From: Maritalea porphyrae
GTDB lineage: Bacteria; Pseudomonadota; Alphaproteobacteria; Rhizobiales; Devosiaceae
Reading direction: 5' to 3'
DNA length: 64,000 nt
Assembly: GCF_030159895.1 (NCBI RefSeq)
Contig: NZ_BSNI01000002.1
Span: 746,039-810,038 of the forward strand
Below, piece after piece: positions 43,022 through 52,093 of the stretch. How positions within the stretch are numbered: the first letter of the stretch is position 1; every line of letters starts with the position of its first letter. Position numbers and translations under genes: made by a program. The notes under the pieces were generated by a model that saw nothing but the letters and a program-made list of their open reading frames with translations, ran no database searches and was not told where the DNA came from.

Positions 43022-44332
43022 CTATTCCTCGCGCATTGATTTCGCAATAGCATCGGCCATTGGCGCAACCAGATAGTCAATTACTGAGCGTTCGCCCGTT
43101 GTGATGATCACATCCGCAGGCATACCCGCGCGCAATCGCCCCTGAACTTCCTCCGGCACCATATCCTCAATCACATCAATTTGTGCCAAGAAATATTCAG
43201 GCGTCCGGCCATCTTCTGGCACAATTACATCGCGCGACACGCTTTCAACTGTGCCCAGCACAATCGGCAAGAACCGGCTTTGGAAGGCAACAAAGCGCAC
43301 CTCTGTCCGCAAACCTGGGTGCACATTGTCAATGTCAATTGGGGAAACCCGTGCATTGATAACGAGCTGATCGTTGATTGGCACAATTTCCATCATTTTT
43401 TCGCCCGGGCGCACCACGCCACCCGCAGTGTGGATCTTGATGTTTTGTACGCTGCCGCTTACAGGCGCACGGACATCCAAGCGATCCACAACTTCCTCTG
43501 CAACTTTGAGGTTTTCCCGCAGCTCTTGGATCTGAGCATTGACTTCCTTGAATTCTGCATTGGCGCGCTCTTTGAACTGCTGTTCTGTTTGAATGATTTG
43601 CAGTTTGGTTTCGCCTATGGATTTACCAACCTTTGCGAGCTCAGTTTCGATTTTGCCCACATTGGCCTTCACACTGACAAACTCTTCCTCGCGAGCAGAT
43701 AAGACATTTTCAGGAACAATCTCTTTTGCCACGCCGTCGCGCAATCTTTCGAGCTGCTTGCTCAAGATTTCGACACGTTCAACAAAGGCTTCCTTTTGGA
43801 TGTTTAAGCCATCTATTTCTCGATATAACTGGTCAATACGACCATTCAAAATCTCAACTTGCGAGTTCAAAATTGATGTTCGGTCGTTGAAGATGCTGAT
43901 CTGGTCGTTCACCGAAGCCATAACCTCTTCTTCGTCCATTGCATCTTGGATAGAAGAGAAATCGATTTCCGGCTTCACATTGCGCTCTGCTTGTAACCGC
44001 GCTTCACTTGCCAATGCGATGCGCAAACGGTTCTGCAAAACGCCAAGCGTAGATTTTGCTTGTATGCCGTTTAACCGAACAAGAACCTGTCCTTCTTCGA
44101 CCCGTTCAGCTTCTTTGACCAAAATCGCTTCGACAATGCCACCTTCAAGGTGCTGAATTGCTTTTCGGTTGCTTTCTACTGCAATGGTTCCGCTGGCAAT
44201 AACGGCACTGTCAATTTTTGCAAACGATGCCCAGCTGCCCAGAACCCCAAAAGTCAAGAGGATTACGGCATAACCAATGATCACGAAAGCGCGCGGACTA
44301 TTCCGCACCTTCTTTTTATCTTCAGTCTTCAT
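43022..44332 (-). CDS. Type I secretion membrane fusion (adaptor) protein, HlyD/PrtE family
   Basis: A 436-residue protein with a cytoplasmic N-terminus, one TM helix (about 13-35, FVIIGYAVILLTFGVLGSWA), a lipoyl half motif (KAIQHLEGGIVEAILVKEAERVEEGQVLVRL), a long coiled coil (about 100-280) and the second lipoyl/beta-barrel part (RAPVSGSVQNIKIHTAGGVVRPGEKMMEIVP). It links the ABC transporter to a TolC-like outer-membrane channel, which is not in this window. It lies 15 bp after the ATPase gene in one operon. The PrtE/RsaE subgroup exports RTX proteases and S-layer proteins. Confidence 0.92.
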   Translation of the reverse strand: MKTEDKKKVRNSPRAFVIIGYAVILLTFGVLGSWASFAKIDSAVIASGTIAVESNRKAIQHLEGGIVEAILVKEAERVEEGQVLVRLNGIQAKSTLGVLQNRLRIALASEARLQAERNVKPEIDFSSIQDAMDEEEVMASVNDQISIFNDRTSILNSQVEILNGRIDQLYREIDGLNIQKEAFVERVEILSKQLERLRDGVAKEIVPENVLSAREEEFVSVKANVGKIETELAKVGKSIGETKLQIIQTEQQFKERANAEFKEVNAQIQELRENLKVAEEVVDRLDVRAPVSGSVQNIKIHTAGGVVRPGEKMMEIVPINDQLVINARVSPIDIDNVHPGLRTEVRFVAFQSRFLPIVLGTVESVSRDVIVPEDGRTPEYFLAQIDVIEDMVPEEVQGRLRAGMPADVIITTGERSVIDYLVAPMADAIAKSMREE

Positions 44333-44347
44333 TTGTGGCTGGTCCCG

Positions 44348-46081
44348 TTACTGCACGTTTACAACATTGTTGACGACGGGTGCAGCAGCTGCCTTCGCCG
44401 GATTTTTAGGTGCAACACTTTCTGCTGGTTTGAGGAGTTCGCGCGGTGTGGTTAGGGCGCGAACCGCTCCATCTTGCATCACCAATACCTTATCACAAAC
44501 CGCCAGCAGGTTGGTTTTATGCGTAGCAACAATAACAGTAATACCGATTTCCTTCAGAGAGCGTATAGCATCGGTTAGTGCTGCTTCGCCGTCATTATCC
44601 AAGTTTGAATTTGGTTCATCCAAAATGACAATTTGCGGCAAACCAAACAGAGCGCGAGCCAAACCAACCCGTTGTCTTTGACCTCCAGAAAGCTGGTGTC
44701 CGTTGTCGCCGATTTGCGTTTCGTAGCCATCCTTTAGATGTAGGATCATTTCGTGTACGCCGGCCATCTTTGCAGCTCGCACGACGTCGTCACTATCAGC
44801 ATCTCGAAAACGTGAAATGTTCTCCGCGATTGTTCCGGCAAAAAGTTTCACGTCCTGAGGCAAGTAGCCTAAGTGTTGACCCAACTGCTCTGCGTTCCAC
44901 TGCGATAATTCTGCGCCATCTATACGAATTGTACCATTTGCTGCTGGCTGGACACCTACCAAGCTGCGCAGCAGTGTAGATTTTCCTGAACCGCTTGGTC
45001 CAACAACTGCGAGAGTTTGTCCCGCCGGAACTTGAAAATTTATGCCTTTCAAAAGCGGTGTCCGCGTGCCGGGAACAAGGGTGGTGAATTGTTCAACGCT
45101 TATTTCACCGACGGGTTTTGGCAATTCAGTACGCTCTAGATCCGCTGGCACACTGTCGAATAGCCGTTTCATGCGTTGGCTCGCCTGTCGTGCGGCAACG
45201 AACTGTTTCCATTGCGCAACAGACTGCTCGACTGGCGACAGCGCGCGACCCATCATTATCGACGCGGCGATCATTACCCCAGGGGAGACTTGTTGTTGTA
45301 GCGCCAAGTAAGCTCCCATTCCCAATATTGCAGATTGTAGAGCCATACGGATGAACTTGGAAAAAGCCATCACAGCACCAGCTTTGTCGCTAGCGCCAGC
45401 TTGTGCAGTCAGCATCGTTGCATGCCGATCTTGCCAGCGCTCGCCAAGTGGTTTTTCCATACCCATCGATTTGATTACTTCAGCATTCTGAAGTACGGCG
45501 CCAGCAAACTGGTTGGCGCTTTGAACGGCATTATTTGCTTCTTGAAGTTGTTTTTTAGTTGTGAAGTCATTCAGAAATGCCAGGACAAAGATGACAATCG
45601 CGCCACCTGCAGCGATTGCGCCAAGCCATGGGTGGAACAAATAGCATATGACTAAAAACAGTGGGACCCAAAGGGCATCAAAGAATGTAAGAATCCCTTG
45701 ACCTGTCAAAAATTCTCGAACTTTGTCGATATCTGAAAGTATATATTCCGCACCCCCGTTGGGATTTGCTAGTCGCGCTTTAACGACGCGCGGAAATATT
45801 GTGTTGGTTAGCACATCGTCGAACTGCAATCCTGCACGCACAAGCATTCGCGATCGCACAAACTCCATGATCCCGTAAACCATCAACATTGCCAATGCTA
45901 TCAGAGAGATCATGACAAGAGTTGTTTCGTTTCGGCTCGACAAGACGCGATCATAAATCTGCAGCATGTAAAGGGGGCCGACAAACAATAGACAGTTGAT
46001 CGCAAAGCTGAAGATTAGCGTGCTTACGACGATCTTTCTGAATTTACCAAATGCTTGTTGAAGTGGTGAAATCTGTTTCAT
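44348..46081 (-). CDS. Type I secretion ABC transporter, PrtD/RsaD family
   Basis: 577 residues: an exporter TM domain (about 15-310, six helices), no N-terminal C39 peptidase domain, and an ABC domain (about 325-560) with Walker A GPSGSGKST, signature LSGGQRQRVGLARAL, Walker B IVILDEPNSNLD and switch VATHKT. This layout belongs to PrtD/AprD/RsaD, which export proteins carrying C-terminal signals. Its likely cargo are the two S-layer-like proteins of this window. The start is preceded by a 300-bp divergent region with an inverted repeat and a 15-bp tandem repeat array. Confidence 0.93.
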   Translation of the reverse strand: MKQISPLQQAFGKFRKIVVSTLIFSFAINCLLFVGPLYMLQIYDRVLSSRNETTLVMISLIALAMLMVYGIMEFVRSRMLVRAGLQFDDVLTNTIFPRVVKARLANPNGGAEYILSDIDKVREFLTGQGILTFFDALWVPLFLVICYLFHPWLGAIAAGGAIVIFVLAFLNDFTTKKQLQEANNAVQSANQFAGAVLQNAEVIKSMGMEKPLGERWQDRHATMLTAQAGASDKAGAVMAFSKFIRMALQSAILGMGAYLALQQQVSPGVMIAASIMMGRALSPVEQSVAQWKQFVAARQASQRMKRLFDSVPADLERTELPKPVGEISVEQFTTLVPGTRTPLLKGINFQVPAGQTLAVVGPSGSGKSTLLRSLVGVQPAANGTIRIDGAELSQWNAEQLGQHLGYLPQDVKLFAGTIAENISRFRDADSDDVVRAAKMAGVHEMILHLKDGYETQIGDNGHQLSGGQRQRVGLARALFGLPQIVILDEPNSNLDNDGEAALTDAIRSLKEIGITVIVATHKTNLLAVCDKVLVMQDGAVRALTTPRELLKPAESVAPKNPAKAAAAPVVNNVVNVQ

Positions 46082-46150
46082 TTATGCCAAACCTAAAACA
46101 ACCGACGCAAAATTTAAAGGCGTAAGACGCCCGATCAAACAATAAAAGTG

Positions 46151-46192
46151 TGCCGCTGTGTAACCCAAAAGTAATTGGTTTACAATGCGGCA
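46151..46192. repeat. Imperfect long inverted repeat upstream of the T1SS operon
   Basis: TGCCGCTGTGTAACC and GGTTTACAATGCGGCA pair with one bulge and a mismatch around an 11-nt loop. It lies 70 bp before the T1SS ATPase start, so it may be a 5' leader hairpin or an operator. Confidence 0.55.
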
Positions 46193-46239
46193 TACCGGTG
46201 GCACATGCACCACCTACCCACCATACAGCAAAATTAACA

Positions 46240-46299
46240 GCAGTGAAGGTATGTGCAGTGATTAAAACTGCAGTGAATACACGTGCAGTAAATTGCATA
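46240..46299. repeat. Four-copy 15-bp tandem repeat with CAGTGAA core
   Basis: GCAGTGA starts at 46240, 46255 and 46270, and the variant GCAGTAA at 46285, exactly 15 bp apart. Spacer bases vary while the GCAGTRA core is kept, which suits a series of protein-binding half-sites better than a slipped microsatellite. The core matches the half-site of the palindrome in front of the XRE gene. Confidence 0.7.
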
Positions 46300-46406
46300 T
46301 AGCAGATTTTTGTGCGATAACACGAGAGATATTTTGAGAATTGTGCGGGATTTCGTCCAGCGAAACCGCAGTTGTGTTGATGTTTTTTCATTGTGGGGTT
46401 CCGAAT

Positions 46407-47543
46407 TTGCGAATTGGAGTTGATGCCAAAAATCTGTGTGGCTCACTTTCGGGCATTTCGCGCTATGTGTTGAACATGGTGCAAGCGTTAGCCTGCAATG
46501 GCGTGGAAATTATGCTGTTTGCGCCCCGGAATATGACGCTCGCAGAATTTGACCACCCGAATATCACGCTAAAAGCGGACAATTTTTCTGGACGATTGGG
46601 GGGGATGTTTTGGAGCCAGTTTGTGTTGCCGGAAAGAATTCGAGCAAGCGACATAGATCTCTTTTGGGGCCCGGCGCACCGTCTGCCACTGTTTCCGTTG
46701 GGTGTGCCGTGTGTTTTGACGATCCATGATTTGGTTTGGAAGCGTTATCCAGAAACAATGTCGGCATTGGGTCTGCAGGGTGAAAAGCTTTTGATGCCCC
46801 GGGCCATTGGCAAAGCTGATCGCATAGTTTGTATGTCCAAGTTCACTGCAGCTGATGTGGCGCTGGAGTTTCCTGATGCTTCTTCCCGATGCCAGACGAT
46901 CTATCCTGGGCTAACACGACCAGTTGAGGCAACCCACGCAGCAACGCAGAAGTCAAAACAGCCATTCATGCTTTTTGTAGGAACTAATGAACCCAGGAAG
47001 AATCTTGAATCGTTATTGCGTGCTTATGCCGAACTAAGCCCTATGCAAAAGCAGAAGTGCCATCTTAGAATTATTGGCGCATCAGGTTGGAAACAGGGGC
47101 ACCTGAAGGAGCTGGCCAATCAACTTGATATTTCTCGTTTTGTGCATTGGTCTGGTTTCGTCGATGATGCCGAGTTGGAGCAAAGTTACAAGGCTGCGAA
47201 ATTCTTAGTACTTCCCTCGTTGTTTGAAGGGTTTGGCCTGCCAATTATTGAAGCGCAAAAATATGCGACGCCTGTACTGACATCCAATGTCTCCGCTATG
47301 CCCGAAGTTGCAGGTAGGGGCGCGCTTTTTGCCGATCCCCACGACTACCAAACCATACGAGCAGCAATGGCGCGTCTGATCGATGAGCCCCTATTGCGGG
47401 CTGATCTGGGCCGTAGGGCTCGAGAGAACTCCAACAGATTCGCTTGGCAGAATGCGGCCATTGAATTCGAGATGCTATGCAAAAATTTATTGATTGAAAA
47501 AGGCAAAAACGTTGAAAGTATTGCATTTTTACAAAACACATAA
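46407..47543 (+). CDS. Family 4 glycosyltransferase
   Basis: About 378 residues using the TTG at 46407 (TGGGG 8 bp upstream), so the protein begins with the family-typical RIGVDAKNLCGSLSGISRY; an in-frame ATG at 46380 is the alternative and would add nine residues. The GT-B acceptor domain is followed by FMLFVGTNEPRKNLESLLRAY and the nucleotide-sugar E-x7-E motif LFEGFGLPIIEAQ. It is a retaining enzyme of the cytoplasmic face, probably adding mannose-type residues. It overlaps the next GT4 gene and so shares an operon. Confidence 0.88.
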   Translation: MRIGVDAKNLCGSLSGISRYVLNMVQALACNGVEIMLFAPRNMTLAEFDHPNITLKADNFSGRLGGMFWSQFVLPERIRASDIDLFWGPAHRLPLFPLGVPCVLTIHDLVWKRYPETMSALGLQGEKLLMPRAIGKADRIVCMSKFTAADVALEFPDASSRCQTIYPGLTRPVEATHAATQKSKQPFMLFVGTNEPRKNLESLLRAYAELSPMQKQKCHLRIIGASGWKQGHLKELANQLDISRFVHWSGFVDDAELEQSYKAAKFLVLPSLFEGFGLPIIEAQKYATPVLTSNVSAMPEVAGRGALFADPHDYQTIRAAMARLIDEPLLRADLGRRARENSNRFAWQNAAIEFEMLCKNLLIEKGKNVESIAFLQNT

Positions 47544-48666
47544 GCCAGATACGATTGGCGGTGTTGAGCAATTTGTGGATCAAGTGGCCAAGATCACCGC
47601 GCCCTTGGGCGTACAGACACGTGTGCTCGCAATGAGCCCTCACGCTGCAGACAGGCCGATACGTTTGGAAGGATACGAGCTTTTTCAGTCTCAATCGCTG
47701 GTGGATTATGCGTCTACGCCCATGTCGTTTAGAGCAATATCGGATTTTGCATATCATGCGGCCTGGGCGGACATCATTCACTTACATTATCCATATCCGT
47801 TTGCAGATCTAGCATATCTCTTGTCGCATTCAACGAAACCAACCCTTGTGACTTATCATTCAGATATTGTGCGTCAAAAAGCCATGGCTTTGCTTTATTC
47901 ACCGCTCAAACGAATGTTCTTAAATAGGGTCGATCAGATTGTCGCAACATCGCAAAACTACATTGATACAAGTTCCACGTTGAAGCGATTTGCCCACAAA
48001 ACAAGCGTCATCCCATTGGGTTTATCAGACAGGTTAGGCGCACCTATCGCGTCCAACCTGCGTGACGGTTGGCGGGAAAAACTGGGTAGCAGGTTCTTTT
48101 TGTTTTTAGGAGTTCTTAGATACTACAAGGGATTGCGTGATTTGGTGTTGGCAGCAAAGGATGCGCCTTTTCCGGTTGCGATTGCTGGCGACGGACCGGA
48201 ACGCGCGGAATTGGAGCAGCTTGCGGCTTCGATAGGAGCAGACAATGTACACTTCCTTGGTCAAGTCAGTGGAGACGAAAAATGTGCGTTGCTCGAAAAC
48301 TGCTCTGGGTTTGTATTTCCTTCAAATCTTAGGTCTGAGGCATTTGGGGTGTCGTTAATTGAGGCCGCGATGCATGAAAAACCCATGATCACCTGTGAGA
48401 TCGGTACAGGAACATCATTTGTTAATCTGGGAAATGTGACGGGGTTGATCTGTCCGCATTCGGAACCATTGGCATTGCGGTCAGCAATGGACAGGTTATG
48501 GAATGATGAAGAAACCGCGGTGCAATTCGGCCAAAACGCACGGCGACGCTATTTAGATCATTTTACTGCTGAAAGAATGGTTCGCTCGTATTTCGGGGCC
48601 TATGAACAGTTGCTGCACGCATCTACCACTGCTCCGCTCTCTGTGCCAGAAGCATCAGTCGCATAG
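47512..48666 (+). CDS. Family 4 glycosyltransferase
   Basis: About 384 residues from a TTG at 47512 (AAGG 8 bp upstream), giving the characteristic KVLHFYKTHKPDTIGGVEQF start; an earlier TTG at 47494 adds six residues. The donor domain shows FFLFLGVLRYYKGLRDLVLAA, IAGDGPERAELE and FPSNLRSEAFGVSLIEAAM with the E-x7-E. The 5' end lies inside the upstream GT4 gene (about 32 bp), a sign of translational coupling. These enzymes likely complete the envelope glycan exported by Wzm/Wzt, though that is inferred from context. Confidence 0.88.
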   Translation: MKVLHFYKTHKPDTIGGVEQFVDQVAKITAPLGVQTRVLAMSPHAADRPIRLEGYELFQSQSLVDYASTPMSFRAISDFAYHAAWADIIHLHYPYPFADLAYLLSHSTKPTLVTYHSDIVRQKAMALLYSPLKRMFLNRVDQIVATSQNYIDTSSTLKRFAHKTSVIPLGLSDRLGAPIASNLRDGWREKLGSRFFLFLGVLRYYKGLRDLVLAAKDAPFPVAIAGDGPERAELEQLAASIGADNVHFLGQVSGDEKCALLENCSGFVFPSNLRSEAFGVSLIEAAMHEKPMITCEIGTGTSFVNLGNVTGLICPHSEPLALRSAMDRLWNDEETAVQFGQNARRRYLDHFTAERMVRSYFGAYEQLLHASTTAPLSVPEASVA

Positions 48667-48674
48667 AACCGACG

Positions 48675-48700
48675 AAAAAAGGGGCATCAACTGATGCCCC
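48675..48700 (-). terminator. Terminator of the cytochrome c gene
   Basis: GGGGCATCA/TGATGCCCC stem; read on the minus strand it is followed by TTTTTT. It also lies just past the plus-strand glycosyltransferase and may serve it weakly. Confidence 0.88.
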
Positions 48701-48743
48701 TCATATACTTCGATTGTGCGCTGCTAGAGGCAGCGAATAGCTG

Positions 48744-49181
48744 TTATTCTGTGACCTGAATGCTCGCCAAATAGGCGATTACGTTTGCGCGGTCAGCATC
48801 TTTTTTAAGGCCAGCAAATGTCATCTTAGTTTTTGGAATATAGTCTTTTGGCTTTTTCAAGAACGCATCTAGCGCTTCAATATCCCAGATTTGGCCTTCG
48901 GCCTTTTTGTCGAGCAATGGCTGTGAGTATTTAAAGCCTTCAGCCGACCCAAGTTCAATTGCAAAGAAGTTGTTCAGCTGCGGACCGACAGAGTTCTTAG
49001 CCTTGTCACCAACCTTGTGACAGCCTTTGCATTTTTTGAAAACCTTCTCGCCCTTAGCCAGATCACCCGCAGCGATTGCCGCTTCAATTTCGGTTGCTGA
49101 GTCAAAATCTTGCGCGACGACAGCAGAGCCAAAGGTGGAAATGGCGAGCATCCCGCTCAATGCCAAAGTTGTAAGTTTCAT
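48744..49181 (-). CDS. Class I cytochrome c
   Basis: 145 residues with a signal peptide (1-23, ending VVA). Haem is attached at Cys51-x-x-Cys54-His55 (CKGCH) and Met120 in KTKMTFAG is the sixth ligand, as in mitochondrial-type c2/c550 cytochromes. It works as a soluble periplasmic electron carrier. The gene diverges from the nos operon, 240 bp apart, so it may feed electrons to nitrous oxide reductase, but it could equally be the general bc1-oxidase carrier. Confidence 0.92.
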   Translation of the reverse strand: MKLTTLALSGMLAISTFGSAVVAQDFDSATEIEAAIAAGDLAKGEKVFKKCKGCHKVGDKAKNSVGPQLNNFFAIELGSAEGFKYSQPLLDKKAEGQIWDIEALDAFLKKPKDYIPKTKMTFAGLKKDADRANVIAYLASIQVTE

Positions 49182-49368
49182 GAGACGATCTCTCCAAATT
49201 GTTGAACCGAACTTGTGCGCACTTATAGGTCAACACACAAGGTGGCAATTTGATGCAGCGCAAACTGGCGCCCATAATTTGAAGCGTTGCCGAACATCTC
49301 GCTCGATTTTTGACCATTAGTAAAAATATTTCGATCAACAGAACTTGAATTTGATCTAGAACAAAGTC

Positions 49369-49382
49369 TTGATGTTCATCAA
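49369..49382 (+). promoter_or_regulatory. FNR/NnrR-type box of the nos operon
   Basis: TTGATGTTCATCAA is a perfect TTGAT-N4-ATCAA palindrome, the site of FNR/NnrR/DNR-family regulators that respond to low oxygen or nitric oxide. It lies 38 bp before the first ATG of the small protein gene. If the box sits at -41.5, transcription would begin near 49417, only about 4 nt before that ATG. Confidence 0.85.
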
Positions 49383-49420
49383 GGCGTATCCAGCATCCGT
49401 AACGAAAATCGGTTTGCATC

Positions 49421-49870
49421 ATGTACGCGCTTAGCAACACATTCAAGAACTCAGACACGCGAAGAGCTGCCTTCAAGCTCGTCGGCGAGTTCTTGATGAT
49501 CTTTGCAGTTTTGATGATTGTTTCTCAGCCCTTCGCCGCGCAAGCAGCGCCTGACTTGCAAGTGATTTGTGGTGAGCAGGGTGTGTTGGTGGTCGATGCG
49601 AATGGCGTCGAACAAGATCAGAATTGCCCAGATTGCAATAAGTGCACTGATTGCGCGACACCGAGCGTTTGGCAGCTAGCGACGCTTGTCGACAAAGAGC
49701 AATTCTTAGCCGCAGCGCAATTCAAAGCAGATAGCCCATCTACAGAACGCAGAATAGTCACTGACTTGATCCACAGCCAAATGCTGCGCGGACCACCTTC
49801 CATGACAAGTAAAGTCAATATGTTATTTCCAAATCCATTCCCCGCCAGCCTTGTGGGAGCGTTCTCATGA
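49421..49870 (+). CDS. Cysteine-rich small exported protein of the nos operon (DUF2946-like)
   Basis: 149 residues with an N-terminal hydrophobic segment (about 20-43, FMIFAVLMIVSQPFAAQAA) and a cluster Cys50, Cys69, Cys72, Cys75, Cys78 (CPDCNKCTDC). The Cys pattern resembles DUF2946-type small membrane proteins linked to copper; the match is tentative. It ends in ATGA overlap with nosR, so it is a true operon member. Given the copper needs of N2OR, a copper-handling or maturation role is a reasonable inference. A start at Met26 (49496) would suit the FNR box position better. Confidence 0.7.
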   Translation: MYALSNTFKNSDTRRAAFKLVGEFLMIFAVLMIVSQPFAAQAAPDLQVICGEQGVLVVDANGVEQDQNCPDCNKCTDCATPSVWQLATLVDKEQFLAAAQFKADSPSTERRIVTDLIHSQMLRGPPSMTSKVNMLFPNPFPASLVGAFS

Positions 49871-52068
49871 GGCAGTTCAAACTAGCATTTCCACCCATTT
49901 TGATCTTGGCCGTAATTTCACTGGCCATTGCGTTCAACACATCTGCAGCGCTTGGGCAAACTGCGCGCCCGGTACTTGAAAAGTTTATCGATAAGGTCGC
50001 TGCGCAAACGTTCCATGCTGATGCAAGTTCATATGGCGACATCAAGCTTGATGTGCCTGTAGCGCCGATTCTCGTCGGCAGCGAAATTGTCGGCTACACA
50101 TTCGTCACATCAGATTTTGTTGGCACCACGGGCTATTCGGGCAAACCCATCCACGTGATGGCTGCAATTGATTTGGACGGAAAGCTGCTGGGCGCTGAGA
50201 TGGTTGAACACTCTGAGCCAATCGTCTTGATCGGCATTCCAGATAGCAAAATCAAAAAGCTGACCGCCAGCTATAAGGGCCTTGATATCGTCAAAGAGGC
50301 GGCTGAAGGCGGCTCTGCGCATGATCTAGAGATCATTTCTGGCGCCACTGTGACCATCATGATTATTGACGATTCTATCGTGCGGTCCGCCATTAAAGTG
50401 GCGCGTGCAATGGGCTTGGGCGGGTTGAGCAACGCCAGCGCCGACAATAGTCCGCAGCGCGAACTGAGCGCCGACGACACAATGATCAATGATTGGCATA
50501 CCATGTCAGGTGACGGCACTGTGCGCCGCATGACATTGGATGTGGGGCAGATCAACGCAGCCTTTGAAGAAGCAGGTGACCCGCGCGCGATCAAACGACC
50601 TATCAAGAAAGATCCCGAAACCACCTATATTGATATGCATGCGGCGTTGGTCTCTGCACCCAGCATAGGCAAAAGCCTTTTGGGTGATGCTGAATATGCC
50701 AACCTTGTTGAGTGGCTAGACGAAGGCGAACAGGCGATTTTGATCGCCGGCCGTGGGCTCTATTCATTCAAAGGGTCAGGATATGTGCGCGGCGGCATCT
50801 TTGATCGCATCCAGCTGATCCAAGGCGACATTTCTGTCCGCTTTCACGATAAACAACAGCGTCGCTTAGGCGAAATCGCAGCTGACGGTGCGCCGAGTTT
50901 CACTGAACTTGACCTGTTCAAAATTCCAGCAAATGCTGAGTTTGATCCAACAAAACCTTGGCGTTTGCAGTTGCTCTCGCACCGAGAAGTTGGACCGGTT
51001 GATAAGACATTTCTAACATTCGACCTTGGTTACAAGTTGCCAGAACAATATTTGGCTCCATTGCCAGAAGTTGCGCCAGTTGCATCGGCTGTGGATGTCA
51101 CTGACGACCAAGCTGCGCGCGCGGCACTTTGGCAACGCATTTGGCGCGACAAACAATTCGAGATTGTTGTGCTTGGCGTCATGCTAGCTGTACTGACCGC
51201 AACATTCTTCTTTCAAAAACAATTCACACAAAATGCGCGCTTTTTCTACTGGTTCCGCATGAGCTTTTTGGTGGTCACATTGGTGTTTCTTGGCTGGGGC
51301 CAGAACGCACAATTGTCGATCGTCAACTTGATGGCGCTCGCAGCAAGCTTGCAGCACGGCTTCAGTTGGGATGCGTTCTTGCTCGATCCATTGGTGTTCA
51401 TCTTGTGGTTCTCTGTAGCGGCTGCCCTATTGTTTTGGGGACGTGGTGCTTTTTGTGGATGGCTCTGCCCATTTGGCGCATTGCAGGAAATCACCAACCA
51501 AATTGCCCGCTTTTTCAAGGTGCCCCAATGGGAGCTGCCATGGGGGCTGCACGAGCGCCTTTGGCCACTGAAATATATGATCTTTTTAGGATTGTTTGGC
51601 CTCTCATTGGTGTCCATTCCAATGGCTGAGCAATATGCGGAAGTTGAGCCATTTAAGACAGCCATAATTCTCAAATTTGATCGCGCATGGCCGTTCGTTG
51701 TTTTTGCCACTCTCATTTTGGGTGCTGGCCTGTTCATCGAACGTTTTTATTGCCGCTATCTTTGCCCCTTGGGCGCGGCGCTAGCGATCCCTGCACGGAT
51801 CCGCATGTTTGATTGGCTCAAACGATACAAAGAATGCGGTAGCCCTTGCCAGACTTGTTCTAACGAATGTCCGGTTCAGGCGATCCACCCCACTGGGGAA
51901 ATCAATCCAAACGAATGCGTCAACTGTTTGCACTGCCAAGTGCTCTACCAGGATGACCAGAAATGCCCTGTCTGTATCAAAAAACGAAAAGGACGGGAGC
52001 GTCGGAGCGCAAGCGAGGCAGCCTCCAGAGCAGCAATGGAAAAACTGCTCAACAAAAAGACCACTTAA
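49867..52068 (+). CDS. nosR: NosR, membrane flavo-iron-sulfur protein of N2O respiration
   Basis: 733 residues. After a signal-like N-terminal helix comes a periplasmic FMN-binding domain with the covalent flavin Thr in SGATVT at about 158-162, then a six-helix membrane region beginning near residue 430, NapH-type loops with [12 protein letters not shown] and [12 protein letters not shown], and C-terminal cluster motifs ([25 protein letters not shown]). It feeds electrons to NosZ and is needed for its expression or activity. Its ATG overlaps the stop of the cysteine-rich gene, and nosZ follows after 25 bp. Confidence 0.95.
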   Translation: MRQFKLAFPPILILAVISLAIAFNTSAALGQTARPVLEKFIDKVAAQTFHADASSYGDIKLDVPVAPILVGSEIVGYTFVTSDFVGTTGYSGKPIHVMAAIDLDGKLLGAEMVEHSEPIVLIGIPDSKIKKLTASYKGLDIVKEAAEGGSAHDLEIISGATVTIMIIDDSIVRSAIKVARAMGLGGLSNASADNSPQRELSADDTMINDWHTMSGDGTVRRMTLDVGQINAAFEEAGDPRAIKRPIKKDPETTYIDMHAALVSAPSIGKSLLGDAEYANLVEWLDEGEQAILIAGRGLYSFKGSGYVRGGIFDRIQLIQGDISVRFHDKQQRRLGEIAADGAPSFTELDLFKIPANAEFDPTKPWRLQLLSHREVGPVDKTFLTFDLGYKLPEQYLAPLPEVAPVASAVDVTDDQAARAALWQRIWRDKQFEIVVLGVMLAVLTATFFFQKQFTQNARFFYWFRMSFLVVTLVFLGWGQNAQLSIVNLMALAASLQHGFSWDAFLLDPLVFILWFSVAAALLFWGRGAFCGWLCPFGALQEITNQIARFFKVPQWELPWGLHERLWPLKYMIFLGLFGLSLVSIPMAEQYAEVEPFKTAIILKFDRAWPFVVFATLILGAGLFIERFYCRYLCPLGAALAIPARIRMFDWLKRYKECGSPCQTCSNECPVQAIHPTGEINPNECVNCLHCQVLYQDDQKCPVCIKKRKGRERRSASEAASRAAMEKLLNKKTT

Positions 52069-52093
52069 GACAGTAGCGAAAAGGAGAGCTAAC

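Larger units (their letters stand above)
46082..46406. other. Divergent region between T1SS operon and GT4 gene, with repeats
   Basis: About 325 bp. It contains an imperfect long hairpin (46151-46192) close to the T1SS start and a run of 15-bp repeats (46240-46299) toward the glycosyltransferase gene. No gene is apparent; frames that cross the repeats are repetitive by construction. Confidence 0.6.

Noticed and set aside
46240-46299. CRISPR-like or microsatellite repeat
   Set aside because: Fifteen-bp units without spacers and with only a conserved core; too short for CRISPR and too divergent for simple slippage.
46044-46391. 115-codon minus-strand frame with an FTAxx pentapeptide repeat
   Set aside because: The repeat only reflects the 15-bp DNA period; the frame overlaps the T1SS gene and has no ribosome site.
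51809-52093. Upstream extension of nosZ
   Set aside because: Lies inside nosR and lacks a Tat signal at its start; the ATG at 52094 has a good ribosome site directly before a Tat leader.
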